DNA from: Gemmobacter sp. 24YEA27
GTDB taxonomy: Bacteria; Pseudomonadota; Alphaproteobacteria; Rhodobacterales; Rhodobacteraceae
Assembly (NCBI RefSeq): GCF_030052995.1
Contig: NZ_JASJPW010000001.1
Coordinates: 2,904,001-2,968,000, forward strand
Reading direction: 5' to 3'
DNA length: 64,000 nucleotides
Shown one piece after another: positions 17,278-27,497 of this stretch (position 1 is the first letter of the stretch; every line of letters begins with the position of its first letter). The notes below the pieces were generated by a model, which saw only the letters and a list, made by a program, of their open reading frames with translations, did not search any database and had not been told where the DNA came from. The position numbers and the translations under genes were made by a program.

Positions 17278-18450
17278 ATGAGCTTTGACAGGGCGCTTGA
17301 CGGATTTCGTCCGGTTTCGGTTCCGGCAATTGGCGGCGCGGAATATGCGGCGCGGGTCGGGGCTTTGCAGGCGCGGATGCGGGCGGCGGAAATCGGCGCG
17401 GTCTGGCTCGATGCCTCGTCCTCGCTGAGCTATTTCCTCGGTCATAGTCTTGGCCTTTCAGAGCGGATCCACGGGGCCCTGATCCCCGCCCGGGGCGCGC
17501 CGGTTCATATCAGCCCTACCTTTGAAGAGCCGAAGCTGCGCGCGTTGTTGCGCGAAGACGGGCCTATAACCACCTGGCAGGAAGACGAAGACCCCTACGC
17601 GCTGATCGCAGCCGAGGTCGCCCGGATCGCGGGTGAAGGCGCGGTCCTGGCGCTTGACCCCGCAACGCCCTGGCTGTTCGCGGCGCCTCTGCAAGCCGCG
17701 ATGGCGGGTCGGATCACGGTGGCGAAACCGCTGATCTCGGCCTTGCGCCAGGTAAAATCTGCAGCCGAGATCGCCATTATCCAGACTGCAATGGAGGCCA
17801 GTTATCAGGTCCAGAAAGCCGTCTGGCAGAACCTGCGCGCCGGGATATCGACCACCGAGACCTGCGCTTTCATCTCGGCCGCGCATAAGGCGCTCGGGGT
17901 AAAACCGCTTTTCGCGGCGGCACAATTCGGCGCGGCCACTGCTTATCCGCATGGCGTGCCCGAGCCGCAGATCCTCACTGAGGGCGATATGGTTCTGATC
18001 GATATGGGAGGGGTTTTGCACGGATATTGCTCAGATATCACCCGCAGTTACGTCTTCGGCACGCCAAGCGCGCGCCAGCGGGAGCTATGGCACCATGAAG
18101 ATGCGGCCCATGCGGCGGCTTTTGCGGCAGCCCGGATCGGAGCCCCCTGCGAAGCCGTGGATCTCGCCGCGCGCGACAGCCTGACCGCTGCCGGTTTCGG
18201 CCCCGGATACGCGGTTCCCGGCCTGCCCCACCGCACCGGACACGGGCTTGGGATGGACATTCACGAGGACCCCTTTATCGTCAGAGGCAACCGGACTCCG
18301 CTCGCCCCCGGCATGTGTTTTTCAATCGAACCGATGCTCTGCCTTTACGGCGAATGCGGCATCCGGCTGGAGGATATTGCCTGGATGGCGGAAGACGGCC
18401 CGCGCTGGTTCTGCCCGCCATCAGTCAGCCTGGACCGGCCTTTTGACTGA
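17278..18450 (+). CDS. M24-family aminopeptidase (Xaa-Pro peptidase type)
   Basis: A 390-residue metallopeptidase with pita-bread fold, expected to remove N-terminal residues before proline or act on related substrates such as creatine-like or ectoine-type amides. N-terminal non-catalytic domain 1-150. Catalytic domain metal ligands: the two Asp of LIDMGGVLHGYCSDITR, His in HRTGHGLGMDIHE, Glu in FSIEPMLC and in GIRLEDIAW. It lies just upstream of a dipeptide-type ABC importer in the same direction, which suggests processing of imported proline-containing peptides. Confidence 0.88.
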   Translation: MSFDRALDGFRPVSVPAIGGAEYAARVGALQARMRAAEIGAVWLDASSSLSYFLGHSLGLSERIHGALIPARGAPVHISPTFEEPKLRALLREDGPITTWQEDEDPYALIAAEVARIAGEGAVLALDPATPWLFAAPLQAAMAGRITVAKPLISALRQVKSAAEIAIIQTAMEASYQVQKAVWQNLRAGISTTETCAFISAAHKALGVKPLFAAAQFGAATAYPHGVPEPQILTEGDMVLIDMGGVLHGYCSDITRSYVFGTPSARQRELWHHEDAAHAAAFAAARIGAPCEAVDLAARDSLTAAGFGPGYAVPGLPHRTGHGLGMDIHEDPFIVRGNRTPLAPGMCFSIEPMLCLYGECGIRLEDIAWMAEDGPRWFCPPSVSLDRPFD

Positions 18451-18611
18451 ATGCTGACAGGCCCGTCATTCTGTCAGGAATTTCGTTCGCTTTTCGGCCA
18501 AATAAAGTGGAACATCGACATTCTGGCGATGTATGCAAACAGAATACAGTCCGGACATTTGGCACGAATCCGGAACAAAAAACCGTCAACAGTGAGTGAA
18601 AGGAACCACTT

Positions 18612-20216
18612 ATGAAGCTTCTCTCGCGCAGCCTGATTGCTGCCTCGGCGCTGGCGCTCAGCGCCGCAGCGCCCGCCATGGCGAAAACCTTCATCTATTG
18701 CTCGGAGGCCTCGCCCGAGGGCTTCGATCCGGCCCCCTATACCGCCGGCACCACTTTTGACGCCGGCGCGCACCCGGTTTACAGCCGCCTCGCCGAATTC
18801 AAGAAGGGCACAACCGAAGCCGAACCGGCGCTCGCAGAGTCCTGGGATGTGTCGGAAGACGGCACCGAATATACTTTCCACCTGCGCAAGGGCGTGAAGT
18901 TCCATTCGAACGACAAATTCACCCCGACCCGCGATTTCAACGCCGATGACGTGATCTTCTCCTTCGAGCGTCAGTCCAGCGCCGACCACCCCTGGCACCA
19001 GTATATCCCCGGCATTACCTACGAATATTACACCTCGATGGATATGCCGAACCTGGTGAAATCGGTCGAGAAGGTCGATGATTACACCGTCAAGGTGACG
19101 CTGAACCAGCCCGAGGCCCCCTTCATCGCCAATATCGCCATGCCCTTCATGTCGATCGTGTCGAAAGAATATGCCGATGCGCTGGACGCCGCCGGCACCC
19201 GCGAAGATTTCAACAATCTGCCGATTGGCACTGGCCCGTTCAAATTCGTGGCCTATCAGAAAGATGCTGTGATCCGGTATCAGAAAAACGCCGATTACTG
19301 GGGTCCTGCCCCGCTGATCGACGATCTGGTCTTCGCGATCACCCCGGATGCGGCCGTTCGTCTGCAAAAGCTGAAGGCCGGTGAATGCCACCTGATGCCG
19401 TTCCCGGCGCCCGCCGATCTGGCAGCAATCGCGGCTGATCCGAACCTCAAGCTGGACGAACAGGCTGGCCTGAATGTCGGCTACCTCGCCTATAACACTA
19501 CGCTGGCGCCCTTCGACAATCCGAAGGTCCGCAAGGCGCTGAACATGGCGATCAATAAGGAAGCCATCGTCTCGACCGTGTTCGAGGGCCATGCAGAGCC
19601 CGCCAAGAACCCGATCCCGCCGACCATGTGGTCCTATAACAACGCCATCATCGATGACCCCTATGATCCTGAAGCCTCGAAGAAGATGCTTGAGGAAGAG
19701 GGCGTCTCGGGTCTCTCGATGGAGATCTGGGCGATGCCGGTGCAGCGGCCCTATATGCCGAATGCCCGCCGCACCGCCGAGATGATGCAGGAAGACCTGT
19801 CGAAAGTCGGCGTCAAGGCCGAGATCGTCTCGTATGAATGGGGCGAATATCTCGACAAGTCGATGGAGCCGGGCCGCAAAGGCGCCGTTATCCTTGGCTG
19901 GACCGGCGATAATGGCGACCCCGACAACTTCCTCTCGGTTCTGCTGAGCTGCGCCGGTGCGGCACCTGGCGGTGCGAACCGCGCCTTCTGGTGCAACGAG
20001 GATTTCTCGGCATTGCTGCAAAAGGCCAAGGTCACGTCGGACCAGGCCGAGCGCACCAAGCTTTATGAAGAGGCCCAGGTCATCTTCAAGGATCAGGCGC
20101 CCTGGTTCACCATCGCCCATTCGACGCAATATGTGCCGATGAGCAACAAGGTGACCGGCTTCGTACAAAGCCCGCTTGGCGATTACACCTTCGACACTGT
20201 CGATATCGCCGAGTAA
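18612..20216 (+). CDS. dppA: peptide ABC transporter, periplasmic binding protein
   Basis: A 534-residue family-5 solute-binding protein. Signal peptide at 1-24 ([20 protein letters not shown]…AMA). The mature start [14 protein letters not shown] and the GTGPFKF motif are characteristic of DppA. It captures di- or oligopeptides in the periplasm for the dppBCDF genes that follow. An AAAGGAA ribosome binding site precedes the ATG. First gene of the importer operon. The exact ligand (dipeptide, heme, ALA) is not decided by sequence. Confidence 0.92.
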   Translation: MKLLSRSLIAASALALSAAAPAMAKTFIYCSEASPEGFDPAPYTAGTTFDAGAHPVYSRLAEFKKGTTEAEPALAESWDVSEDGTEYTFHLRKGVKFHSNDKFTPTRDFNADDVIFSFERQSSADHPWHQYIPGITYEYYTSMDMPNLVKSVEKVDDYTVKVTLNQPEAPFIANIAMPFMSIVSKEYADALDAAGTREDFNNLPIGTGPFKFVAYQKDAVIRYQKNADYWGPAPLIDDLVFAITPDAAVRLQKLKAGECHLMPFPAPADLAAIAADPNLKLDEQAGLNVGYLAYNTTLAPFDNPKVRKALNMAINKEAIVSTVFEGHAEPAKNPIPPTMWSYNNAIIDDPYDPEASKKMLEEEGVSGLSMEIWAMPVQRPYMPNARRTAEMMQEDLSKVGVKAEIVSYEWGEYLDKSMEPGRKGAVILGWTGDNGDPDNFLSVLLSCAGAAPGGANRAFWCNEDFSALLQKAKVTSDQAERTKLYEEAQVIFKDQAPWFTIAHSTQYVPMSNKVTGFVQSPLGDYTFDTVDIAE

Positions 20217-20294
20217 TCAGCCCGGAACTCTCCACCCGGACGCGCGGGAAGGCCAGGCCTTCACCGCGCGTCTCTTTCAGGGGCAAAGAGGCGT

Positions 20295-21302
20295 ATGATC
20301 CGTTTCATCCTTTCGCGACTTTTGTATCTGGTGCCGACCTTCCTTGGCATCACCATCGTAGCCTTCTCGTTCCCGCGTTTACTTAAGGGCGATCCGGTGC
20401 TGCTGATGGCGGGCGAACGTGGCGTCTCGCCCGAGCGCCATGCCGAGATCTCGGCGCAGCTGGGATTCGATAAGAACATCGTCCTGCAATATTTCGATTT
20501 CGTCGGGCGGCTGTTTCAGGGCGATTTCGGCAATTCGCTGGTGACGAAAAAGCCGGTCCTGTCTGAATTCCTGACGCTTTTCCCCGCAACGATTGAGCTT
20601 GGCTTTGTCGCCATCGTACTGGCAACGCTGGTCGGCGTGCCGATTGGCGTGCTGGCCGCGATCAAACGCGGCTCATGGTTCGATCAGCTGTCGATGTCTG
20701 CGGCGCTTGTGGGCTTTTCGATGCCGATCTTCTGGTGGGGCCTGCTGCTGATCATCGTCTTCTCGGGCAATCTTGGCTGGACGCCGGTCTCGGGCCGGAT
20801 CTCGCTGATGTATTTCTTCCCCAATGTCACCGGATTCATGCTGATCGACAGCCTGCTTTCGGGCCAGAAAGGCGCCTTCGCCTCGGCTTTGCATCACCTG
20901 ATCCTGCCCTCCATCGTGCTGGCCACGATCCCGCTGGCGGTGATCGCGCGGCAGACGCGGTCTGCCATGCTGGAGGTGCTGGGCGAGGATTACGTCCGCA
21001 CCGCCCGCGCCAAGGGGATGCCGGCGCGCCGGGTGATCGGCGTCCATGCTTTGCGCAACGCGATGATTCCGGTCGTCACCACCATCGGCTTGCAGATCGG
21101 GGTATTGCTGGCGGGCGCGATCCTGACCGAGACGATCTTCTCCTGGCCGGGGATCGGCAAATGGATGATCGATTCCATCTCGCGCCGTGATTATCCGGCA
21201 GTGCAGTCGGGCCTTTTGCTGGTCGCGGGCGTCGTCATGCTGGTCAATCTGCTGGTCGATCTGACCTATGGCCTCATCAATCCGAGGATCCGCAACAAAT
21301 GA
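20295..21302 (+). CDS. dppB: peptide ABC transporter permease
   Basis: A 335-residue inner-membrane permease with six predicted segments. The first lies at about 10-30, and the EAA loop with the G near ARAKGMPARRVIGVHALRNA contacts the ATPases. DppB-type N-terminus MIRFILSRLLYLVPTFLGI. It overlaps dppC by 4 bp (ATGA). Forms the channel with DppC. Confidence 0.93.
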   Translation: MIRFILSRLLYLVPTFLGITIVAFSFPRLLKGDPVLLMAGERGVSPERHAEISAQLGFDKNIVLQYFDFVGRLFQGDFGNSLVTKKPVLSEFLTLFPATIELGFVAIVLATLVGVPIGVLAAIKRGSWFDQLSMSAALVGFSMPIFWWGLLLIIVFSGNLGWTPVSGRISLMYFFPNVTGFMLIDSLLSGQKGAFASALHHLILPSIVLATIPLAVIARQTRSAMLEVLGEDYVRTARAKGMPARRVIGVHALRNAMIPVVTTIGLQIGVLLAGAILTETIFSWPGIGKWMIDSISRRDYPAVQSGLLLVAGVVMLVNLLVDLTYGLINPRIRNK

Positions 21303-22201
21303 GCGACACTTTCGTCAAACTCACCGATGCGCAGATCCGTCGCCGGATGCTGGCCGAATTCTGGTTCTATTTCTCGCGCAATCGCGGCGCGGTGATCGGA
21401 CTTTGCGTCTTTGTGCTTCTGGTGCTGATGGCCTGCTTTGCCGATCTGATCGTGCCGCACAGCCCGACCATGCAATATCGCGGGATGGAGAAACTGCCGC
21501 CCGCCTGGGCTGCGGGCGGCAATTCCGACTTCTGGCTCGGGACCGATGCCGTTGGCCGCGATATGCTGTCGCGCCTCATCAAGGGCTCGCAATATTCGAT
21601 GTTCATCGGGGTGGTCGTGGTTTCCATCGCGCTGGTCGGAGGCATTGTGATCGGGCTGATCTCGGGCTTTTTCGGCGGCTGGGTCGATGTGGTGATCATG
21701 CGGGTGATGGATGTGATCCTTGCCTTCCCGTCCTTGCTGCTGGCGCTAGTGCTGGTCGCCGTGCTGGGGCCGGGGCTGACCAATGCGATGATCGCCATTG
21801 CCATCGTCTATCAGCCGCATTTCGCGCGGCTGACCCGGGCGGCGGTGATGTCAGAGCTGAAGCGCGATTATGTCTCGGCGGCGCGGGTCTCAGGGGCAGG
21901 CAATCTGCGGCTGATGTTTAAGACAATCCTGCCGAACTGTCTTGCCCCCCTGATCGTCCAGGCGACGCTGTCGTTTTCCTCGGCGGTGCTGGATGCTGCA
22001 GCACTTGGTTTCCTCGGCATGGGGGCGCAGCCGCCGACCGCCGAATGGGGCACCATGCTGGCCGAGGCGCGGGAATTCATCCTGAGCCATTGGTGGATCG
22101 TGACCTTCCCGGGCCTTGCCATCCTGATCTCGGTGCTGGCGATCAACCTGATGGGTGACGGGCTGCGTGACGCGCTTGATCCGAAACTGAAGCGGAGCTG
22201 A
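21299..22201 (+). CDS. dppC: peptide ABC transporter permease
   Basis: A 300-residue partner permease with the OppC-type N-terminal cytoplasmic stretch (WFYFSRNRGAVIGL), LGTDAVGRDMLSRLIKGSQY, and an EAA loop at SAARVSGAGNLRLMFKTILP. It overlaps dppB, and dppD follows after 4 bp. Complete. Confidence 0.93.
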   Translation: MSDTFVKLTDAQIRRRMLAEFWFYFSRNRGAVIGLCVFVLLVLMACFADLIVPHSPTMQYRGMEKLPPAWAAGGNSDFWLGTDAVGRDMLSRLIKGSQYSMFIGVVVVSIALVGGIVIGLISGFFGGWVDVVIMRVMDVILAFPSLLLALVLVAVLGPGLTNAMIAIAIVYQPHFARLTRAAVMSELKRDYVSAARVSGAGNLRLMFKTILPNCLAPLIVQATLSFSSAVLDAAALGFLGMGAQPPTAEWGTMLAEAREFILSHWWIVTFPGLAILISVLAINLMGDGLRDALDPKLKRS

Positions 22202-22205
22202 GACG

Positions 22206-23054
22206 ATGGCGATATTGAAAATCCGCAATCTGACGGTCCGTTTTGCCACCTCGACCGGCTCTTTCACCGCCGTCGACGGCATCGATACCCAGGTCGACCG
22301 CGGCGAGGTGCTGGCCATCGTCGGCGAGAGCGGCTCGGGGAAATCGGTCTCGATGCTGGCGGTGATGGGGCTTTTGCCCGACACCGCTACCATCACCGCC
22401 GATGAGATGAGCTATGACGGCCACGACCTTTTGCATATGACAAAGGCCGAACGCCGCCAGCTGATCGGGCGTGAGATCACGATGATCTTCCAGGAGCCGA
22501 TTGCCTCGCTGAACCCGTCCTTCACGGTCGGGTTCCAGATCGAAGAGGTGCTGCGTCTTAACCTCGGCATGTCGCGCCGCGAGGCCCGCGCCCGCGCGCT
22601 GGAGCTGTTCCGCCAGGTCGGCATCCCCCAGCCCGAGGAAAAGCTGACCTCCTATCCGCATCAGATGTCGGGCGGGCAATGTCAGCGCGTGATGATCGCC
22701 ATGGCGATTGCCTCGAAACCGCGCCTTTTGATCGCGGATGAGCCAACGACCGCGCTCGATGTGACGATCCAGAAGCAGATCCTCGATCTGTTGATGGATC
22801 TGCAGGAGGAATACGGCATGGCGCTGATCCTGATCACCCATGATATGGGCGTGGTCGCGGAAACCGCCGACCGGGTGGTGGTGCAATATCAGGGCAAAAA
22901 GATGGAAGAGGCCGATGTGCTTTCGCTGTTCGAGGCCCCGAAGCACCCCTATACGCGGGCGCTCCTTTCGGCTCTTCCCGAGAATGCGACCGGCGACCGG
23001 CTGCCGACCGTCTCTGATTTCTTCGGGGGGCTGTGCGATGAGCGTGGTTCTTGA
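22206..23054 (+). CDS. dppD: peptide ABC transporter ATPase
   Basis: A 282-residue ATPase. Walker [10 protein letters not shown]-loop [11 protein letters not shown], signature MSGGQCQR, Walker [13 protein letters not shown], switch His in LITHDMG. The C-terminus is shorter than E. coli DppD (about 327 residues) and lacks most of the oligopeptide-family C-terminal Cys region. Its end overlaps the dppF start by 17 bp. Confidence 0.92.
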   Translation: MAILKIRNLTVRFATSTGSFTAVDGIDTQVDRGEVLAIVGESGSGKSVSMLAVMGLLPDTATITADEMSYDGHDLLHMTKAERRQLIGREITMIFQEPIASLNPSFTVGFQIEEVLRLNLGMSRREARARALELFRQVGIPQPEEKLTSYPHQMSGGQCQRVMIAMAIASKPRLLIADEPTTALDVTIQKQILDLLMDLQEEYGMALILITHDMGVVAETADRVVVQYQGKKMEEADVLSLFEAPKHPYTRALLSALPENATGDRLPTVSDFFGGLCDERGS

Positions 23055-23892
23055 AGGTCGCAACATCACCCAGGACTATCATATCGGCGGAGGCCTGTTC
23101 GGCGCCTCAAAGACAGTCCAGGCGCTGAAAGGCGTCAGCTTTTCGGTGGAAAAGGGCAAGACACTGGCGATTGTCGGCGAAAGCGGCTCGGGCAAATCGA
23201 CCCTGGCGCGGATCATCGCGCTGATCGACGCCCCCTCTGGCGGGGATCTCCTGATCGAGGGCCAGCCGGTCGATATCGCCCTGAAGCGCCCCGATCCGGT
23301 GCTGCGCTCCAAGGTTCAGATGGTGTTCCAGAACCCCTATGGCAGTCTCAATCCGCGCCAGAAGATCGGCTCGGTGCTGATGGAGCCGCTGGTGATCAAC
23401 CGGCCGGCGATCGCAGCCGAAGAACGCCGCGCGCTGGCCGAGGCGATGCTGGTCAGGGTTGGCCTTGGCCCCGAGCATTTCAACCGCTTTCCGCATATGT
23501 TCTCGGGCGGGCAGCGGCAGCGGATCGCGATCGCGCGCGCGCTGATGCTGAACCCGTCGCTGCTGGTGCTGGATGAACCGGTTTCTGCGCTGGATCTGTC
23601 CGTACAGGCGCAGGTGCTGAACCTCCTCGCCGATCTGCAGGAGGAATTCGGGCTCACCTATGTTTTCGTCAGCCATGACCTGTCTGTGGTGCGCTATATT
23701 GCCGATGATGTGATGGTGATCAGCCAGGGCCTGGCGGTGGAACAGGGCACGCGAGAGGCGGTTTTCGCCAATCCGGCCGATGCCTATACCCGCCAGCTTT
23801 TCGCCGCGACCCCGGTCACCGATGTCGAGGCAATCCGGGCACGGGTGGCAAAGCGCCAGGCCGCGCGCGAGGCGGCAGGCGCCCCGCGCTGA
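23038..23892 (+). CDS. dppF: peptide ABC transporter ATPase
   Basis: Second ATPase, 284 residues from the ATG at 23038 ([19 protein letters not shown]); the longer open frame starting earlier is out-of-frame dppD sequence. Walker [11 protein letters not shown]-loop VFQNPYGSLNPRQ, signature FSGGQRQRI, Walker B LLVLDEPVSALD, His in FVSHDLS. Last gene of the operon. Confidence 0.92.
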   Translation: MSVVLEGRNITQDYHIGGGLFGASKTVQALKGVSFSVEKGKTLAIVGESGSGKSTLARIIALIDAPSGGDLLIEGQPVDIALKRPDPVLRSKVQMVFQNPYGSLNPRQKIGSVLMEPLVINRPAIAAEERRALAEAMLVRVGLGPEHFNRFPHMFSGGQRQRIAIARALMLNPSLLVLDEPVSALDLSVQAQVLNLLADLQEEFGLTYVFVSHDLSVVRYIADDVMVISQGLAVEQGTREAVFANPADAYTRQLFAATPVTDVEAIRARVAKRQAAREAAGAPR

Positions 23893-24696
23893 AGCACTGC
23901 CCGGATTAATGCCGGCCGCGCCCCGGCAGATCCCCTGGGGGCGCAATCCGTGCGCTTATAGCTATCCCCCGCTGCTGTGGTCGCGCTGACCGCCCTGCCC
24001 CCTCCCGATGACGCCGGGGCGGCAGCAGATTGCCGGCGGGGGAGCCCATCACCCGGGGAGGCAGACGCCTAGCCTGGTGCCCCCATTTTTCTGCGTTTCA
24101 TGCGAGCAGGTAGCAAAAGGACATCGTACGGCGACCGCGCGGCATCCCGCGCTCTGACTGACTGCGCCCGGCCTTCGGACGCGGGATTTCCCGAGGGTTG
24201 CAGATACCTGCCCGGTGAGCTTTTGGCATAATTCTGTTCCACTTGTGTGAAGATCCGTGGCCGATCTCTCGCCATATGGGCGAGATGATCGGCCAGCGTC
24301 TGCGCTCTCGTATTAAAGCAACTGAGAGTGGTGCAGGCTGGCCCCCGAGGCCAGGCTCACGCTCCGGGTGCAGAGAATTTGCGCATGAGATGAGCTGGCC
24401 AGATAGCGGCGCGCCCGCGAAGCGTTCAGAGCGTCGGTCTGCCGACTTTACCATCTCTCGACCATCGCGGCAGTGCCGCATGCGAGAAGAGAAAATGACA
24501 CACAGCCTGCCCCCCTGCTGCCGGGTGGAAAGGCAAGTCGAAGTGCCCGGACGGGCGAGAAGTGATGCGATCCTGAGCCAAACAGAAAAACGGATGAAAT
24601 GGCCAGATTGTCGCCACATTGTAACCACAATACCCAGACGATACTCAACCCACAGTTGGTTACCGAGTCTTAAGCAATACCTAAGAGGAGGATGCC
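23893..24696. other. 800-bp gap with a strong hairpin
   Basis: No convincing coding frame; the open frames on both strands have shadow-like composition. At 24258-24295 a long imperfect hairpin, TGGCCGATC-TCTCGCC / GGGCGAGAT-GATCGGCCA with a 4-nt ATAT loop and one bulge, stands out. It could be part of an RNA or a protein-binding site. Upstream of the next gene the leader is AT-rich. Confidence 0.4.
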
Positions 24697-25029
24697 ATGT
24701 TTCTTGTCTCACTGACCGCCGCAACCCTTGCCGGAGCTTTCGCAGCCGGAGCCGCCTATTGCCTCGGATCTGATATCTTTGGCATTGTCGTGACCTATGC
24801 AATCGCGGGCAACATCACCTTTGCAGCCATCATTGCCATGCTCACGTCCGGCGCCCACACAAGCGATATCGACTTCCAGCAGCAAGCGGAACTTGATCTT
24901 CTTGCGATGAAACTGGACCTCATGCGCCAGAATGAAAGCGGGAAACGCGTAAGCCTGTTCCGCCAGGAGCGTCAGGGTCATAAGCGCAGGTCCCGGGTGA
25001 TTCCCCGGCCGATACGCTCTGTGAACTGA
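24697..25029 (+). CDS. small membrane protein (110 aa)
   Basis: An unrecognised protein with an excellent ribosome binding site (AGGAGG six bases before ATG). Two hydrophobic segments (residues 3-24 and 28-48) are followed by a basic cytoplasmic tail rich in Arg/Lys (RQERQGHKRRSRVIPRPIR). Likely inner-membrane. A single gene with non-coding DNA on both sides. Confidence 0.6.
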   Translation: MFLVSLTAATLAGAFAAGAAYCLGSDIFGIVVTYAIAGNITFAAIIAMLTSGAHTSDIDFQQQAELDLLAMKLDLMRQNESGKRVSLFRQERQGHKRRSRVIPRPIRSVN

Positions 25030-25590
25030 GTGCCCATGCGACCATCGGGCCAGGGATGAGCGCGCTTTGCGCCAAACCTTCCCGAGGTCGATGATTGGCC
25101 AGGGGGGCATGAGCGGGCATCAAAAGCCATCGCATTCTCCCCTTTGCCACCAGCGTCATGATAGCTGTGTCGACTGGCACCTGCCTGCCCCCGCAGAAAA
25201 CCGCACCGGTGCCACCCGCAGCTCCACAGGTTTTTCGACGGGGCGGAAACGGAGTTCAAGAGTACCGCTACCACTTTTCCCGCCTGCAGTGGGAAAAGCG
25301 GGACCTTCGGGCTGATGCTGATCGCTCGCCATGAAGTCACGGATAATATGCCGCGCGGCAGCAGCTGACCGCCGTGGCCCGCCCTGCCCCCCGCGGTCGG
25401 GCGAGGTCAGCCCCGCCCGATAGTTGCCGCCGGATGCGCCCTGAGCCTCTGCGGCGGTATGCGCGCAGACACGCCAGAGATCAGGTGGACCCCCGGGGCG
25501 ACACCGGCGCCCGGCGAAAGTCCGGATTGCCGGCGTCGTTTAGCCCGACGGCGGCGCTATCCATCTTTCCATAGCCGTCATGAATGAAAT
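25030..25590. other. 560-bp gap
   Basis: No supported gene. A hairpin CTTTTCCC…GGGAAAAG lies at 25274-25298. Nothing else recognised. Confidence 0.4.
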
Positions 25591-26226
25591 ATGAACCCCG
25601 CTATGGCACAGGGCTTTCCTCTCGCGACACGCGGCATGGTTGTGGGTCTTCTCGGCGGGTCGTTCGATCCGGCGCATGAGGGGCATGTCCATATCACCCT
25701 TGAGGCGTTGAAGCGGATGGGGCTTGACCAGGTCTGGTGGCTGGTCTCGCCTGGAAATCCGCTCAAGGCGCGTCAGCCGGCGCCGCTTTCGGCGCGGCTG
25801 CAACAGGCGCGGCGGGTCATGCGCCACCCCAGGGTCCGGATCACCGATCTCGAGCGGCGCCTCGGCACACGTTTTACTGCGGATACCATCGCGATGCTGA
25901 GGGCGATCTACCCGGGCGTGACCTTTGTCTGGCTGATGGGGGCCGATAATCTCGCGGGTTTCCACCGCTGGGACCGCTGGCGGCGGATCATGGAGACGGT
26001 GCCGGTTGGTGTCCTCGCGCGGCCAGGCGCGGGTCTGCGCGCACGGCTGTCACCGGCGGCACAGATCTATGGCGGCAATCGCGTCGGGCGGGGCGAAAAC
26101 CTTGCACGGATGAAGCCTCCGGCCTGGGTCTTCGTCAATCTGCCGATGAAGGATGCCTCATCCACTAAGATCCGGGCGAAGGGGGGCTGGCGGGCGCCGG
26201 AGGGGGGCGCTGCCCCCGGCTCCTGA
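25591..26226 (+). CDS. nadD: nicotinate-nucleotide adenylyltransferase
   Basis: Converts nicotinate mononucleotide and ATP to deamido-NAD in NAD synthesis. The nucleotidyltransferase motif [10 protein letters not shown] is at 23-32, and the C-terminal SSTKIRA motif (family pattern ISSTxIR) at 190-196. The last dozen residues ([12 protein letters not shown]) are coded by a repeat-like element that overlaps the gene end, see findings. The first 15 residues may be over-long: an ATG at 25636 ([10 protein letters not shown]) is the more usual family start. Confidence 0.92.
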   Translation: MNPAMAQGFPLATRGMVVGLLGGSFDPAHEGHVHITLEALKRMGLDQVWWLVSPGNPLKARQPAPLSARLQQARRVMRHPRVRITDLERRLGTRFTADTIAMLRAIYPGVTFVWLMGADNLAGFHRWDRWRRIMETVPVGVLARPGAGLRARLSPAAQIYGGNRVGRGENLARMKPPAWVFVNLPMKDASSTKIRAKGGWRAPEGGAAPGS

Positions 26227-26262
26227 CGGAGCCTCCCCCGGGATATTTCAGGACAGATGAAA
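26197..26262. repeat. gene-end repeat element with terminator-like hairpin
   Basis: GCGCTGCCCCCGG, then the perfect hairpin GGCTCC-TGAC-GGAGCC, then CCCCCGGGATATTTCAGGAC. Related sequences follow the genes ending near 43340 and 40021. It probably acts as the nadD terminator and encodes the last residues of NadD. Confidence 0.5.
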
Positions 26263-26369
26263 TAGGGCCTGGCCTCGCGAGGTATGGGCGCCCTGCCCCC
26301 TGAGAACTGGATCGTTTGGAGCTGGATTTTACGGCTGGATTTCCCTGGCTGGAAGAGGAGCTGAAGACG

Positions 26370-26795
26370 ATGAAAGCATCGCATTCACGGCGGCGCAGAA
26401 GGCGTTCCTCCTGAAGCAGGGCAAGGAAGGAACGGCCGTGGCCGGGATCTGCCGTAAGGCGGGGATCAGCCTGGCGACCTGCTTCACCTCGAAGAAGCGC
26501 TATGGCAGTTTGTTGCCAGACGAGATGCGCTGGCTGAAGGCCCTGAAGATGAGAATGCGCGGCTGAAGACGATCATGGCCGACCTCACGCCTGATCGGGA
26601 CATGCTGCAGGACGCCATTCGCCGAAAGCTCTGAGACCTGCCCGGACGCGCAAGTTTATCGACGGGATGTTGGTCGATTGGCACGTGTCGATCCGTCGGG
26701 CCTGTCAGGCGCTGCTGTTCGACAACCTCGAGCTGCCCTTGCAAATCCCGCCGCGAACTGTGCAGGCCGACCTCGAACTTCGGATCCGTGAGATC
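26370..26795 (+). pseudogene. decayed IS3-family element (orfA and start of orfB)
   Basis: Pieces of a typical IS3 OrfA can be read in several frames: AFTAAQKAFLLKQGKEG, VAGICRKAGISLAT, LLPDEMRWLKAL, then DENARLKTIMADLTPDRDML and QDAIRRKL, followed by the start of OrfB (VDWHVSIRRACQALLFDN). There are several frameshifts and no full reading frame. Terminal repeats were not identified; the right side is abutted by an IS5 remnant. Confidence 0.7.
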
Positions 26796-26802
26796 TGTTA
26801 GG

Positions 26803-27297
26803 TCATGTTGACAAATGGCGGAGCCAGAGCCTGATGCAGGCGACGTCGACGAAGCCCAGGAAGCTTTCGGCGGTTTTATCGTAGCGGGTTGCAAGGCGGC
26901 GGCTGTTTTTCAGGTTGTTGAAGCAGCGCTCGACCATGTTGCGCAGGGTATCCTCCCACAATCCCGCCAAAGTCCACCGGCGGAACTGACGGTAGACCGA
27001 GGACCACTTGCCAAACTCTTTGGGCAGATCACGCCATGGCGCACCAGTCCTTGTGATCCAGGAAATTCCATCGAGAACAAGACGATGGTCCGCAGGTTTC
27101 CGCCCGTTAGAGTGCCGGGCGGCACGAATGAAGCCCTCGAAGAAGGTCCACTCATCGTCGGATATTCTCGAAGACAAGGCGTGGTTCGCCGGAAGACGCT
27201 TTCCCGCTGCGGGCGTCGGGGGCAAAAAAGTGCGTGGCTGCCCTGATTGCATTGAATCGCAGCCGGGACTGCTTGGCGTCTGATCATTGCCGCTCAT
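26803..27297 (-). pseudogene. internally deleted IS5-family (IS427-like) transposase
   Basis: The N-terminal part (SDDEWTFFEGFIRAARHSNG, then FRRWTLAGLWEDTL) runs in frame directly into the C-terminal part (RNMVERCFNNLKNSRRLATR). The middle, including the first two catalytic Asp, is absent when compared with the copy at 48830-49681. The left end (GGTCATGTTGACAAATGGC) matches that element's terminal repeat. Inactive. Confidence 0.75.
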
Positions 27298-27497
27298 GAC
27301 AATTTGCCTTGATCACAAGAGGCCACTCATGACGCTATGGACGGCTCCGGACAAGTTGGACTGCCACGATGTCGTCGAGCGACTTGCAGAGCTTGACCTG
27401 TCCGCGGTAACGCGCCCTGCGACCCGCGATCCTTCCGGGTTTGAACTTTGGTTCCAGGGTCGTCTTGAGGGGAAATCTGAGCCAGGACAATGGCTTG

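Noticed and set aside
18474..20168. 564-codon minus-strand frame
   Set aside because: Antisense of dppA with no family motifs; the plus strand has a signal peptide and solute-binding motifs.
22840..23037. N-terminal extension of dppF
   Set aside because: It is dppD sequence read in another frame; the ATG at 23038 gives the normal family start.
24098..24802. 234-codon minus-strand frame in the 24-kb gap
   Set aside because: No ribosome binding site, unnatural composition, and overlap with the well-supported small membrane protein gene.
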